DNA of 64,000 nucleotides from Bombyx mori (lineage: Eukaryota > Arthropoda > Insecta > Lepidoptera > Bombycidae): contig NC_085127.1 in the NCBI RefSeq assembly GCF_030269925.1, positions 4,905,501 to 4,969,500 on the forward strand. Direction: 5' to 3'. Made by a program: the position numbers and the translations under genes. Below the pieces are notes generated by a model. The model was given only the letters and a program-made list of their open reading frames with translations. It was not told the origin of the DNA and ran no database searches. Shown here in pieces: positions 24,870 through 33,900 of this stretch. The first letter of the stretch is position 1; each line of letters starts with the position of its first letter.

Positions 24870-27746
24870 TTAGGTTGCACGGCGAACTCTTTGTCGAGTT
24901 CGACGAGTACGGTTACCGAGGTCCCTAAGCCTGCTCCTAGAGCTGAAGGCGTCTAGTGCGAAGGTTATTGGATCTGATGGATCCGTAAGGACGTGTCTAG
25001 GGCGTCGACGGTGACTGGCTCCTGCATGATCAGGATTCGGGGAGTAGTCAGCGGCGGCTACGATAAGGCGATTATCATGACGCATAGCCTTATCGAAGTA
25101 CCGTTCCGACGCTGACTTCATGTATTTCTGTATAGATTCGAGGCCCAGGTCGTCGTGTAGGTCAACGTTCCTCACGAACCACGGAGCTCCGACGGCTAAC
25201 CTGCAAAAGCGGGATTGTAGAGATTGAAGGGTGTCTATGTGCGTGCGGGCCGCGTGAGCGAACACCACACTCGCGTAAGTCATGACGGGCCTTATGCAAG
25301 TTTTGTAAAGTGTCACCTTGTTCCGAAGGGACATTTTACTCCGCTTACAAATCATGGGGTAGAGTCTACCGAGAATAAACGCGGCACGGTCACGGACTGA
25401 TTTTATATGCGGGCGGAATGTCATCGATGCATCCAGGGTAACGCCCAGGTACTTGACCTTCCTGGCCCAGGGTATGGATTGACTAAAGAGAGTAATCGGG
25501 GGTGTGAGATTCCTCCTCCTAATACGGGAGGAAATCCGTGTGGAGCTTCCCCTCTGAAAGAGCACCGCAGTACTTTTCGCTGGGTTGATGTCTATGCGCC
25601 ATTTTCGGAACCACTGTCCTAGGGCTAGGGCTGCGCTCTGAAGCTTCTTCGCGATTAGGGACTTGTTTCTACTGGAATAGTAAACAGTCGTGTCGTCGGC
25701 GAATAAAGCTAAATGGGTCGGCGGCGACCGGGGAATATCGTTAACGAATAAGCTAAATAGGAGGGGTGAGAGGACAGAGCCTTGCGGGACTCCAGCTGTG
25801 AGAGGTCGTGGGGAGGAGCGGGTTCCCTCGACTCGATATCGAAAAGAGCGGTTCGACAAGAAGTCCCGTATGATGAGCACGAGACTATCCGGCACACCCA
25901 TGTTGAATAGTTTGAAAATCAAACCGTTGTGCCAGACTTTGTCGAACGCTTTTGCGACGTCGAAGAAGAGAGCTCCCGTGTATAACGGTTTTGGTCGATT
26001 AAGCCCCACAAGAATGTGCTCCGTGAGGCGGTGCACCTGTTGAACGCATGAGTGATTTGTACGGAATCCGAATTGTTCATCGATGAGAATGCCCTTGGAT
26101 GAGACGAAGTCTCTGAGGCGTTTGTAGAGCAGACGCTCATACAGTTTGCCTAGAGACATGAGGAGGCTAATCGGGCGGTAGCTCGTCGGATGATTTTTTG
26201 GTTTACCGGGTTTATGTATGCCGATAACGTCCGCTTCTTTCCACACCGCGGGAAAGATACAGTTCGCCATAGCGGCATTGAAAATAGATGCCAACATCAC
26301 GATGAGTTGGACGGGTAGAAGTTTAATAACGCGGTTGGATATACCGTCGGAACCGGGAGCCTTGCGAGGACGTAGGTCTTCGATCAAGTCTTTAACTTCC
26401 ATCGGGGTGACGGGTGGTAACACATCAGAGGGTGGCAAGGAGGCTCTGCGTTCTACCTCACTGTCTACTAATTCTACATGCACAGGGTCCACGGATTGAG
26501 TGCTGGGCGTGCACTGGGTTTGCAATGTATCGGCCAGCAGCTCTGCTTTTTCGTCATCATCGAACGCCGTGAGTCGGCCTGAGGGGCCTACGAGGGGGGG
26601 CATAGTTACTACCGTATCCGATTTGAGAGTACGAGCTAAGCGGTAGTAAGACCTTTGGGAGGGCGCGAGTCCTTCTAAGAAATCAGACCATCTGTCATCT
26701 CGGGCTTCGGCGATGCGAGACTTTACGTCGCGTTGTAGGGCACGCATTCGAATACGATTTTCCGCGGTAGGATACCTGTCGTAGGCGCGTATCGAGGCGT
26801 TCTTAGCTCTAAGGAGTTCCCTAATATCGTCGGACAATTTGAAGCGGTGAAGGAAGTCCTCCGCTACAACTTGTTTCGATGACCTATCTAATGTCGAGGT
26901 GATGTGTGACGTTAAGATGTCTATGGCTTCAGCGGTATCCTGGGGAGACGGGGTAGAGTCCGGGCTAAGCGGTAGCGATGGTGGATCAGATTCAGCCAGG
27001 CTGATGCCCAGCGTGTGCCAATCCACCACAGTCCTCGTGACGGGAACGGAATCGGGAGCGCGACCGAGCTTCATAACGACGGGACGGTGGTCTGAATCTA
27101 ACTCTGAAACTACTTCGATCGAGTGTAAGCGCAGAGTTACGTTTTTTAATAACGCTATGTCGAGTATATCCGGGCGATGCGCGATATTTAGCGGGTAGTG
27201 AGTCGGGATTAGCGGAGCGACGATATCGAAGGCGAGATTATCGACTAACGCGTCAAGCCGCCTGCCATTCGGGGTTGTGGTGTGTGAGTTCCACCTAATG
27301 TGTTTACAATTTAGGTCGCCCGCCAGAATGACAGAGCTCCCCATGCCGAGCAGCGCCTCGATATCACTGCTTAGAACGATCTTATCCGGTGGAAGATAAA
27401 CGGACGCGATAACGATCGGCGCGTGTCCCGTCAGTGAGATTCGGCACACTGATGCTTCGATATTAGCGAGCGCGGGAGGATCGAGTGGGACGCAATGCAG
27501 GGCTCTTCTATAGTAAATGACGGTACCACCACCACGAGCAGAGAGCCTGTCGTTCCTGACCATGTTATAGTTCGCGATTTTAGGGTCACGGCGCGCGGGC
27601 TTAAGTAGGGTCTCCTGCACTAAAAAGATATCAATTTGATGGTCACGCAAAAAGTCAGAAACCTGATCACGCTGATTTGCGAGACCGTAAGCGTTAAAAA
27701 ATCCTATCGTTACGGATAGGGGCTTTATTCTACTTATATACGCCAT
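24870..27746 (-). CDS. Jockey-type ORF2: endonuclease / reverse transcriptase, 958 aa
   Basis: Provides target nicking and target-primed reverse transcription. The N-terminal apurinic-like endonuclease shows N18, E45 (QET), GDLN at 143-146 and SDHRPV around 218-223. The reverse transcriptase has KAPGSDGI near 462, FFDVAKAFD at 594-602, AGVPQGSVLSPLLF from 651 and the catalytic FADD at 682-685. A C-terminal region contains YLGVTLD. There is no RNase H domain, as is usual for jockey. The length is typical and all catalytic residues I can check are present, so the enzyme could be functional. Confidence 0.95.
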   Translation of the reverse strand: MAYISRIKPLSVTIGFFNAYGLANQRDQVSDFLRDHQIDIFLVQETLLKPARRDPKIANYNMVRNDRLSARGGGTVIYYRRALHCVPLDPPALANIEASVCRISLTGHAPIVIASVYLPPDKIVLSSDIEALLGMGSSVILAGDLNCKHIRWNSHTTTPNGRRLDALVDNLAFDIVAPLIPTHYPLNIAHRPDILDIALLKNVTLRLHSIEVVSELDSDHRPVVMKLGRAPDSVPVTRTVVDWHTLGISLAESDPPSLPLSPDSTPSPQDTAEAIDILTSHITSTLDRSSKQVVAEDFLHRFKLSDDIRELLRAKNASIRAYDRYPTAENRIRMRALQRDVKSRIAEARDDRWSDFLEGLAPSQRSYYRLARTLKSDTVVTMPPLVGPSGRLTAFDDDEKAELLADTLQTQCTPSTQSVDPVHVELVDSEVERRASLPPSDVLPPVTPMEVKDLIEDLRPRKAPGSDGISNRVIKLLPVQLIVMLASIFNAAMANCIFPAVWKEADVIGIHKPGKPKNHPTSYRPISLLMSLGKLYERLLYKRLRDFVSSKGILIDEQFGFRTNHSCVQQVHRLTEHILVGLNRPKPLYTGALFFDVAKAFDKVWHNGLIFKLFNMGVPDSLVLIIRDFLSNRSFRYRVEGTRSSPRPLTAGVPQGSVLSPLLFSLFVNDIPRSPPTHLALFADDTTVYYSSRNKSLIAKKLQSAALALGQWFRKWRIDINPAKSTAVLFQRGSSTRISSRIRRRNLTPPITLFSQSIPWARKVKYLGVTLDASMTFRPHIKSVRDRAAFILGRLYPMICKRSKMSLRNKVTLYKTCIRPVMTYASVVFAHAARTHIDTLQSLQSRFCRLAVGAPWFVRNVDLHDDLGLESIQKYMKSASERYFDKAMRHDNRLIVAAADYSPNPDHAGASHRRRPRHVLTDPSDPITFALDAFSSRSRLRDLGNRTRRTRQRVRRAT

Positions 27747-27749
27747 TGA

Positions 27750-29549
27750 TTACCGGCGGAGTGAGGGGAGGACGTACGTATTTAATGACGCGTATACGTC
27801 GGCGTATTCTTGCACAACGGCGATAAAGTGTTGTGCAGTGGAGGCAGAGCGAATGGCGTCGCCCAAAGCGTTAACGCGCTCAAAGTTGATCGACTGAAAG
27901 AAGTCGATCGCTAAAGCGAGATTGTCGGACGCGGTCGGAGGGCAAGTCGCGGGAGAGGGACGAGTCGCGGGGGCGGGACGAATCGCGGAGGAGGGAGTTG
28001 TAGCCGTGTTCATGTACGGCAGCGGTTTCGCCCAGGCCGAGACACTGGGCACCGGCGCCGGAACGAACGCTGGCTTAGCCTGCGACACAGAGGGTGCCGA
28101 GGCTTTGATGTCTGGGCCGGAAGCTCGGAGGCGGTTTTGGCGGGCGACGCGGCGATTTATTTTCGGGGCTTGGGGGCATCCGCGGTAATTTGCGGGGTGA
28201 CCCTGTGTTCGACACAGGACGCAGCTAGGCGGTTCTGTCGCGGTTTTTTGATCGCGAGTGCATAGGGCCGTGGCGTGATCGCCTAAGCACTTGACGCATC
28301 GGGGGCGCGCGTGACAGTTACGGGAAGAATGCCCGTATAATTGGCAGTTATGGCACTGGCTAGGTGTGCCTTTCTTGTGTGGGGTTTCGACTGCGATTCC
28401 GGAAAGGCTACAGACCGTTCGGATGTTGAATATTTGCTTACCCTCGGGGGTAGGCTGGAGGGCGACGAGAACCATATTATATGGCTCCCTTCCGCGGCCT
28501 GTGTGCATGCGGTGTACGGAGTTAACCGGTAGGCCTTGTTCGAGAAGGTCGGCCTTGACGAGCTCGGCATCCAACTCTTTAGGGATGCCACGTATAACGG
28601 CACGGAGTTCGCGCTCCTCCTGGAGCGTATATGTATGGAAACTTATACGCTCCTTACGGAGGTAAGAAGAGAGGGCCCTATGGTCGTCGGATGTTCGAAC
28701 CTTAATTTGAATGCCGTTCGCGAGGTTACGGGCATTCGTAAAATTGATATTTTTGGCCTTAAGGGCCAGGGAAACTCGTTCCCAAGCTGCCTTCTCTTGA
28801 AGGATTACCGGGGGAGGGGTATGGGCTTTATTTTGTGCCACCGGACGCGGCGACGGAGTGGCACGGGCTGGAGGCGCAACGGGAGTCTGAGGGCGGGGGC
28901 GCGACGCGTTCGCGGCTTTGCTAATTTTAGCGGCCGCGGGAGCTCGAGACTCCGCGGCACGCTTCTTACCCTTTTGCACCAGGGTGAATCCATCCGTCGA
29001 TGAGGCGGGAGCGAGGTCGACCTCCATCTCCGAGTCAGAGTCGGAGGACGAGGAGGCGGGCGCAGGTGACCTACGAGTAGGTGTTTTGGACGGCGCGACG
29101 GAGGCCGCGGATGATCGCGCTGCTGGAACGGTGACCACGGCGGACGACGCAGCAGTTTTACTCGCCAGTATAGGCGACGCGGGAACGGCAGGCACGACGG
29201 AGGCTGCGGTGCTCGATGCAGAAGCTTTGCACGCAGGTACAGGCGACGCAGGAGCAGCGAGCTCGGTGGAGTCCACGAGAGGGCTCGCAGTGTGATCGGC
29301 CTTGAAGGCCTGAAACTCGGAAGTGAGCTTTGGGTAGCGAAGCCGGAGAAATTCCGCAAATACAGCGTCCATGATGTCTACGTGCCCAGGTGGGGCTACC
29401 CTGGGTCTTAGAAAACACTCGCCTTGCGGCGAGGCCCCAACTTCTCGGACCTGAGCGGTTCTATTGAACACAGGTGGCGATGCGGCACGATTACTGTAGG
29501 ACAAAGAAAAATCACAACAAAACGGAAATAACAAAAAGAAACAAAACAA
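27750..29549 (-). CDS. Jockey-type ORF1: gag-like nucleic acid-binding protein, up to 599 aa
   Basis: An RNA-binding protein that coats the element's RNA. The N-terminal half is Ala/Pro/Ser-rich. Residues about 300-390 look like the domain that precedes the zinc knuckles in jockey Gag proteins (RAVIRGIPKELDAELVKADL). Three CCHC knuckles follow: from C399 (CX2CX4HX4C), from C418 (CX2CX3HX4C) and from C443 (CX2CX4HX6C). The first 59 residues read like translated 5' UTR; Met60 (29372), opening MDAVFAEFLRLRYPKL, is a plausible real start. The stop TAA lies three bases before the ORF2 ATG. No frameshift or internal stop. Confidence 0.9.
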   Translation of the reverse strand: MFCFFLLFPFCCDFSLSYSNRAASPPVFNRTAQVREVGASPQGECFLRPRVAPPGHVDIMDAVFAEFLRLRYPKLTSEFQAFKADHTASPLVDSTELAAPASPVPACKASASSTAASVVPAVPASPILASKTAASSAVVTVPAARSSAASVAPSKTPTRRSPAPASSSSDSDSEMEVDLAPASSTDGFTLVQKGKKRAAESRAPAAAKISKAANASRPRPQTPVAPPARATPSPRPVAQNKAHTPPPVILQEKAAWERVSLALKAKNINFTNARNLANGIQIKVRTSDDHRALSSYLRKERISFHTYTLQEERELRAVIRGIPKELDAELVKADLLEQGLPVNSVHRMHTGRGREPYNMVLVALQPTPEGKQIFNIRTVCSLSGIAVETPHKKGTPSQCHNCQLYGHSSRNCHARPRCVKCLGDHATALCTRDQKTATEPPSCVLCRTQGHPANYRGCPQAPKINRRVARQNRLRASGPDIKASAPSVSQAKPAFVPAPVPSVSAWAKPLPYMNTATTPSSAIRPAPATRPSPATCPPTASDNLALAIDFFQSINFERVNALGDAIRSASTAQHFIAVVQEYADVYASLNTYVLPSLRR

Positions 29550-29787
29550 TTAAACACTTAAACACTTCCAGGAAGACAGTTTGTCGGCAGATGTACCACG
29601 AACACAGAAATAACAAAAGGAAACAAAACAAATAAAAACTTCCAGGAAGAGCACTTAGTCGGCAGATGTACCACGAACACAGGCCGCGCGAACAATGGCC
29701 GGGCTAACAAAAGCCGGGCGAACAAAGGCCGGGCGATCGAGTGGTCGATGAGCACGTCCGCGCGTGACGGGTGCCTCTATCGGAATG
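29525..29787 (-). promoter_or_regulatory. 5' UTR of the jockey element with tandem repeats
   Basis: Two direct repeats of about 75-83 bp (29525-29607 and 29608-29682) share cttccaggaaga and gtcggcagatgtaccacg. Then comes a short GC-rich series of gccgggcgaacaaa-like units at 29688-29735. LINE 5' ends carry internal promoters, and repeated units there are common; promoter function here is inferred. Confidence 0.5.
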
Positions 29788-29880
29788 AGGATAAGACGTC
29801 CGATGCATTCGTATGTAACGATGCACCGGTGTTCGAATCCCGCCGCCAGATAATATTTTTTCCAACAAAATACGTACTTA
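29788..29880 (+). mobile_element. Bm1 SINE, second piece (rest of the tRNA-like head)
   Basis: Continues from the jockey target duplication through the B box gttcgaatcccgcc to aaatacgtacttag. There an inverted Bm1 interrupts it. The remainder is at 30123-30392. Confidence 0.85.
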
Positions 29881-29883
29881 GTA

Positions 29884-30122
29884 ATAAAAAAAAATTATAG
29901 GTACTTAGATGAGTGGAGGAGCTCACAGCCCACCTAGTGTTAAATGGTTACTGGAGCCCATAGACATTTACAACGTAAATGCGCAACGCACCACAACAAC
30001 ACCACCACCACTACAACGGCTGCCCCACCCTTCAAACCGAAACGCATTACTGCTTCACGGCAGATATAGGCAGGTTGGTGGTACCTACCCGTGCGGTCTC
30101 GGAAGACGTCCTACCACCAGTA
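29884..30122 (-). mobile_element. Bm1 SINE inserted in another Bm1
   Basis: Antisense body with poly(T) at its left end and ctaccaccag at its right, 5'-truncated. The surrounding Bm1 text is collinear across it. Confidence 0.85.
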
Positions 30123-30392
30123 AAAATATTCACGGTTGACTTCCACGATGAAAGAATGACATCGTGTAATAAAAATCAAAGCCGCAAAAGTATAATTTGC
30201 GTAATTACTGAAGCAGTAATGCGTTTCGGTGTGAAGGGCGGGGCGGCCGCTGTACTGCTAAAGATGAGACCTTAGCACTCATGTCTCAAGGCGATGGCGG
30301 CATTTACGTTGTAGATGTCTATGGGCTCCGGTAACCACTTAACATCAGGTGGCCCGTTAGCTCGTCCACCCATTTAAGCAATAAAAAATAAA
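30123..30392 (+). mobile_element. Bm1 SINE, third piece of the split copy
   Basis: Resumes at attcacggttgacttccac, where the second piece stopped, and runs to the A-rich tail. Confidence 0.85.
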
Positions 30393-30802
30393 TAAATAAA
30401 CCGGAATCGAACAAGAAGAAATCGCACTGTATTTTATTACTATTATAGGAAATGCGGAGGTAGAATCCATGTTGCGCATTGATCTGTGATGATTATCCAT
30501 GTTGATGACGTAGTTATGAATAGGAAAAGTTTTTGGGAGATTTACGTCATGTAAACAGATCTTTTACTCTGTTGGACGATCGACGGAAAATGTTGTTGTT
30601 GAACTCATATTTTCTACATAATATGTTTTTAAATAAACAATGAGACGGCGCGATCCAGTTTATTTTTTTACCATATTTAACTGCTCACTGTTGCATACAC
30701 TGTTCTATTTTCTCGATTTCTCACTTTTCTCTATTGGTTCTCTATTGGATAAGGCGTTTTTTTACATATTTAATGTACAACATAGACTAATAATTGTTTC
30801 AG
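30393..30802. other. DNA upstream of the SV2-like start exon
   Basis: AT-rich, ending in the pyrimidine tract and acceptor at 30802, so it is probably intronic. No promoter motif seen. Confidence 0.4.
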
Positions 30803-30932
30803 GCAAGCTATACGCTGTTGGTAGCGCCACTCCCCCCAGTGAGAGACGTTTGAGTGTCCCCGCGACCACCATACAAAGCCGCCCGCCCGCATAGGATGGT
30901 AGAAACTGACCCGGGGCCCAAGAATCCTCACA
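30803..30932 (+). CDS. SV2-like gene, exon with start codon (5' UTR 30803-30895, coding 30896-30932)
   Basis: A 3' splice site (ttgtttcag) ends at 30802 and a consensus donor gtaagt starts at 30933. The exon is GC-rich against AT-rich flanks. Read upstream of the ATG, the frame meets a TGA, so MVETDPGPKNPH is the N-terminus. The acceptor implies at least one further non-coding 5' exon upstream that I cannot place. This is the least certain exon because the N-terminus is poorly conserved in the family. Confidence 0.65.
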
Positions 30933-33900
30933 GTAAGTCTAAAAGCTCACTATTTAAGAAATTAGCTGCTAATTACGACATTAACCCTTTAAGGTCCAGA
31001 GTGCACACGTATTAGAGATTTCCACCCCTCCTGGCTGAGCATTTGCTCGCCCACCTGTCCTGGTGAAACTGGAAAGGCCTTCAGGCCACCAGTAATCTTT
31101 CAATAATTAAAAAAAAACAAAATTGTTTAGCCTTACATTAGTCTTAGGACTGGAAAGGGTTAACTTTGTGTTTTTAAGTGACTTTGTGTACTGAATTTTG
31201 ACTGAATTCGATTATAAAAATAAATGAACCTTTTATTAACATTGAAAATGTTTTGAACGATTTACGTTAATTAATTTACTTCTTACATGTTTTTCTTTGA
31301 TATTCACACGCTAAATATACGAAAAGATATCGGAATTAATTAGAAGCGACACTAATTCAAATTAATTATAAATTAAAATTAAACGCAATTCTGAAAAATA
31401 GCAGTTATTTTCTGGTCTCGAACGTGTAATTTACCTCACGAGACGCACACGCTCACTACCACGCAACCGGCGCGATAAAATTAAAACTTTTTAACTTATA
31501 TAGTTATTTAAGTTAACAACAATCATTGTTATCTCCGAATGAAATAACAAAAGTCTATTTCAAAACCTTGAAGAGCATTAGAAGTCCTAGTTTGAACACA
31601 ATGTTCAAACAAACTGAGCCCGAGATACTTACAAGCCTGTTTAGCACGACAGTGATAATTTCATGAAACGGTACATTAGTCACATTTTAATGTCTTCTAA
31701 GCATCGGGCCTTTTTTTTTTTTTTTCGGGCCGGGGGCCGAACCTCCTACGAGGTCCCCGCGCCTAGGGGGCGCGCGGGGTATGTGAGACTCAACGATCTG
31801 CAGGTGTTGAGAGCAGATCGCGGGCCCAAGGATTTTAGGGCCCACCCACTAAACGACTCCCCTGCACTCTTACACCCGACGTCCGATCTCCGTCCGGGGT
31901 CAGAACCCGTTCAGAGTAGGGGGGTTCCCGCGGTCAACACTACAACCAGACACGCGGCGCCACCCCGAGGACGCCCGACCGACGGGTCGTCGAGGCGATA
32001 GTCGACGACCAACAACGTCGGTCTCCGCGGTACGGCCCTACCAGGCCGCCCGGGCGGTGCCGCTGGTGTTCCGGGATACCCCGCTGGGCCAGAACCAGCC
32101 TGCCGGGTCGGAACGCGATACACCGCCGACCGGGTCTAAGCATCGGGCCTAACCCAACTTTCAATTTACAACATTTTATTATGAACGTGAATGTGAATGA
32201 GTCTAAAGGCGCTTTGTGCAAAATCGAACGATCTTAATGAAGCTTTTACATTTAAAAATCAAAAAGAAAGAGATGTGTGTCTTATGGATACCCGATTGGA
32301 ACGAAGTTCCTTTGGCTGTGTCTTTTTTGTGTTTGTATTAATGATTGATTAAATAAAAAAAAAAACAAAAACCCAGGATAAAATGAATTAAACGAATAAT
32401 AAAACGTCAATAAACGCGAACAAAGTTGGTATTACCGATTAATAACAGGAATATTAGTAAAAAAAATCTCCATTTTATTATAAATTATAAATATCTATTT
32501 TTTTTTATTGATTAGATAGGTGGACGAGCTCACAGCAGACCTGGTGTTAAGTGGTTACTGAAGGCCATAGACATCTACAACGCAAATGCCGCCACTCATC
32601 CGGAGGTCTCAGTATATAGGTAGTTACAACGGCTGCCCCACCCTTCAAACCGAAATGCATTACTCCTTCACGGCAGAAATAGGCAGGGTGATGTTACCTA
32701 CCCGCGCGCACTCTCAAGAGGTCCTACCACTAGTAATTACGCAAATTATAATTTTGCGGGTTTGATTTTTATTACACGATGTTATTCCTTCACCGTGGAA
32801 GTCAATCGTGAACATTTTTTAAGTACATATTTCATTAGAAAAAATTGTACCCGCCTGCGGAATTCGAACACCGGTGCATCGCTACATACGAATACACCGG
32901 GCGTCTTATCCTTTAGGCCACGACGACTTAGTGCCTATTTTAAAAACCTTTTGTTTTGTTTCAGATTGTGATGTAAAAGGGGATCTACAACTAAACGGCC
33001 CAGGTTCCAAAACCGCCGAGCTTGGTAAGCGAATGCAAAAACCATAACATTTTCATCTTAATAATATTTGTTCTACAGTTCCAATTCGTTATTGCGCTGA
33101 AACTTCATAGTCGTTTTTGGGCCTTCAGTAGTTTCTGGTATATGATAGTTTGAGTGCGAGTTGGTCTATTGAATTCTTCTCCTCCTTGCCTCGTGTTCCT
33201 CAGTGCTGAGGGTCGTGACCCTTACGGAGCATTTTTATTAGGACTATGTTCCTCAATTTTTAATACGCTTTTATTAGCTTCAGACGTGTGTATGTTAGTA
33301 TGTAACGGTATCTTTGAAAATTATTTTGACCCCCTTCAAAACGTCGGATTAACTCGAAATTTGATATACTTATTAAGGACCGATGACAATTCAATACTTA
33401 AACAAAAAATGAAAAAAAATATTGAAAAAAATTGAAATTCAACTAAAAAATGAAAAATAAACAATAGTTTGAATGATTTTATTGTATAAAAAGCGTGGGT
33501 TGCATGGTATCAGTAGTTATAAATATTTTATGAGCAGGTATGAGTAGAAGGGCTATTTTGATAATATCCTGAAAAGCACCCCACGTTTATTACAATAAAA
33601 TCATTTTTTCTTACACTATTTTTAATTCAAATTTATTAAAATTTATTTTCTATTTTTTAGTTGGATTTTCTATAAAAGCGTATTCTGTTAGTTTTTTTAA
33701 ACTATTATTTATTTTCTGTTCTCTGCGCAGTAGATAGCGACGTTGACGCTGGAGTCCAATTTTGTCTTAATTTTATCGGATCAGCGCATAGAATTACGCC
33801 CGCTTGGCCTTTTTCCTTTCTTTAAATTCTAAGCGTAACAAATATTATGTATAATAGCATTCGCAGCGTGGCACGACCGGAAATCAGTGTTTTTGTAAAA

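Larger units (their letters stand above)
24627..29787 (-). mobile_element. Full-length jockey-clade non-LTR retrotransposon
   Basis: A 5.16-kb element with ORF1 (gag-like) and ORF2 (endonuclease + reverse transcriptase). It ends in an oligo(A) tail (16 T on the + strand, 24626-24641) and is flanked by a 12-bp duplication aggataagacgt at 24615-24626 and 29788-29799. Both ORFs are open, which suggests a recent insertion. The target is the tRNA-like head of a Bm1 SINE. 3'-terminal fragments of the same or a sister family lie at 836-1192 and 31019-31117. Confidence 0.93.

Noticed and set aside
24870..29420. Many 60-185-codon frames on the plus strand and in other minus frames across the jockey element
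   Set aside because: They overlap the two conserved ORFs and arise from their GC-rich codon use; none shows a domain.
30640..30894. 84-codon ORF MRRRDPVYFF... overlapping the SV2-like start exon
   Set aside because: It runs through a splice acceptor and an AT-rich intron; its end is only the out-of-frame reading of the 5' UTR.
31663..32221. GC-rich ORFs of 70-112 codons at 31663-32221
   Set aside because: They lie within a target-duplicated repeat whose other copies break the frames; not host genes.
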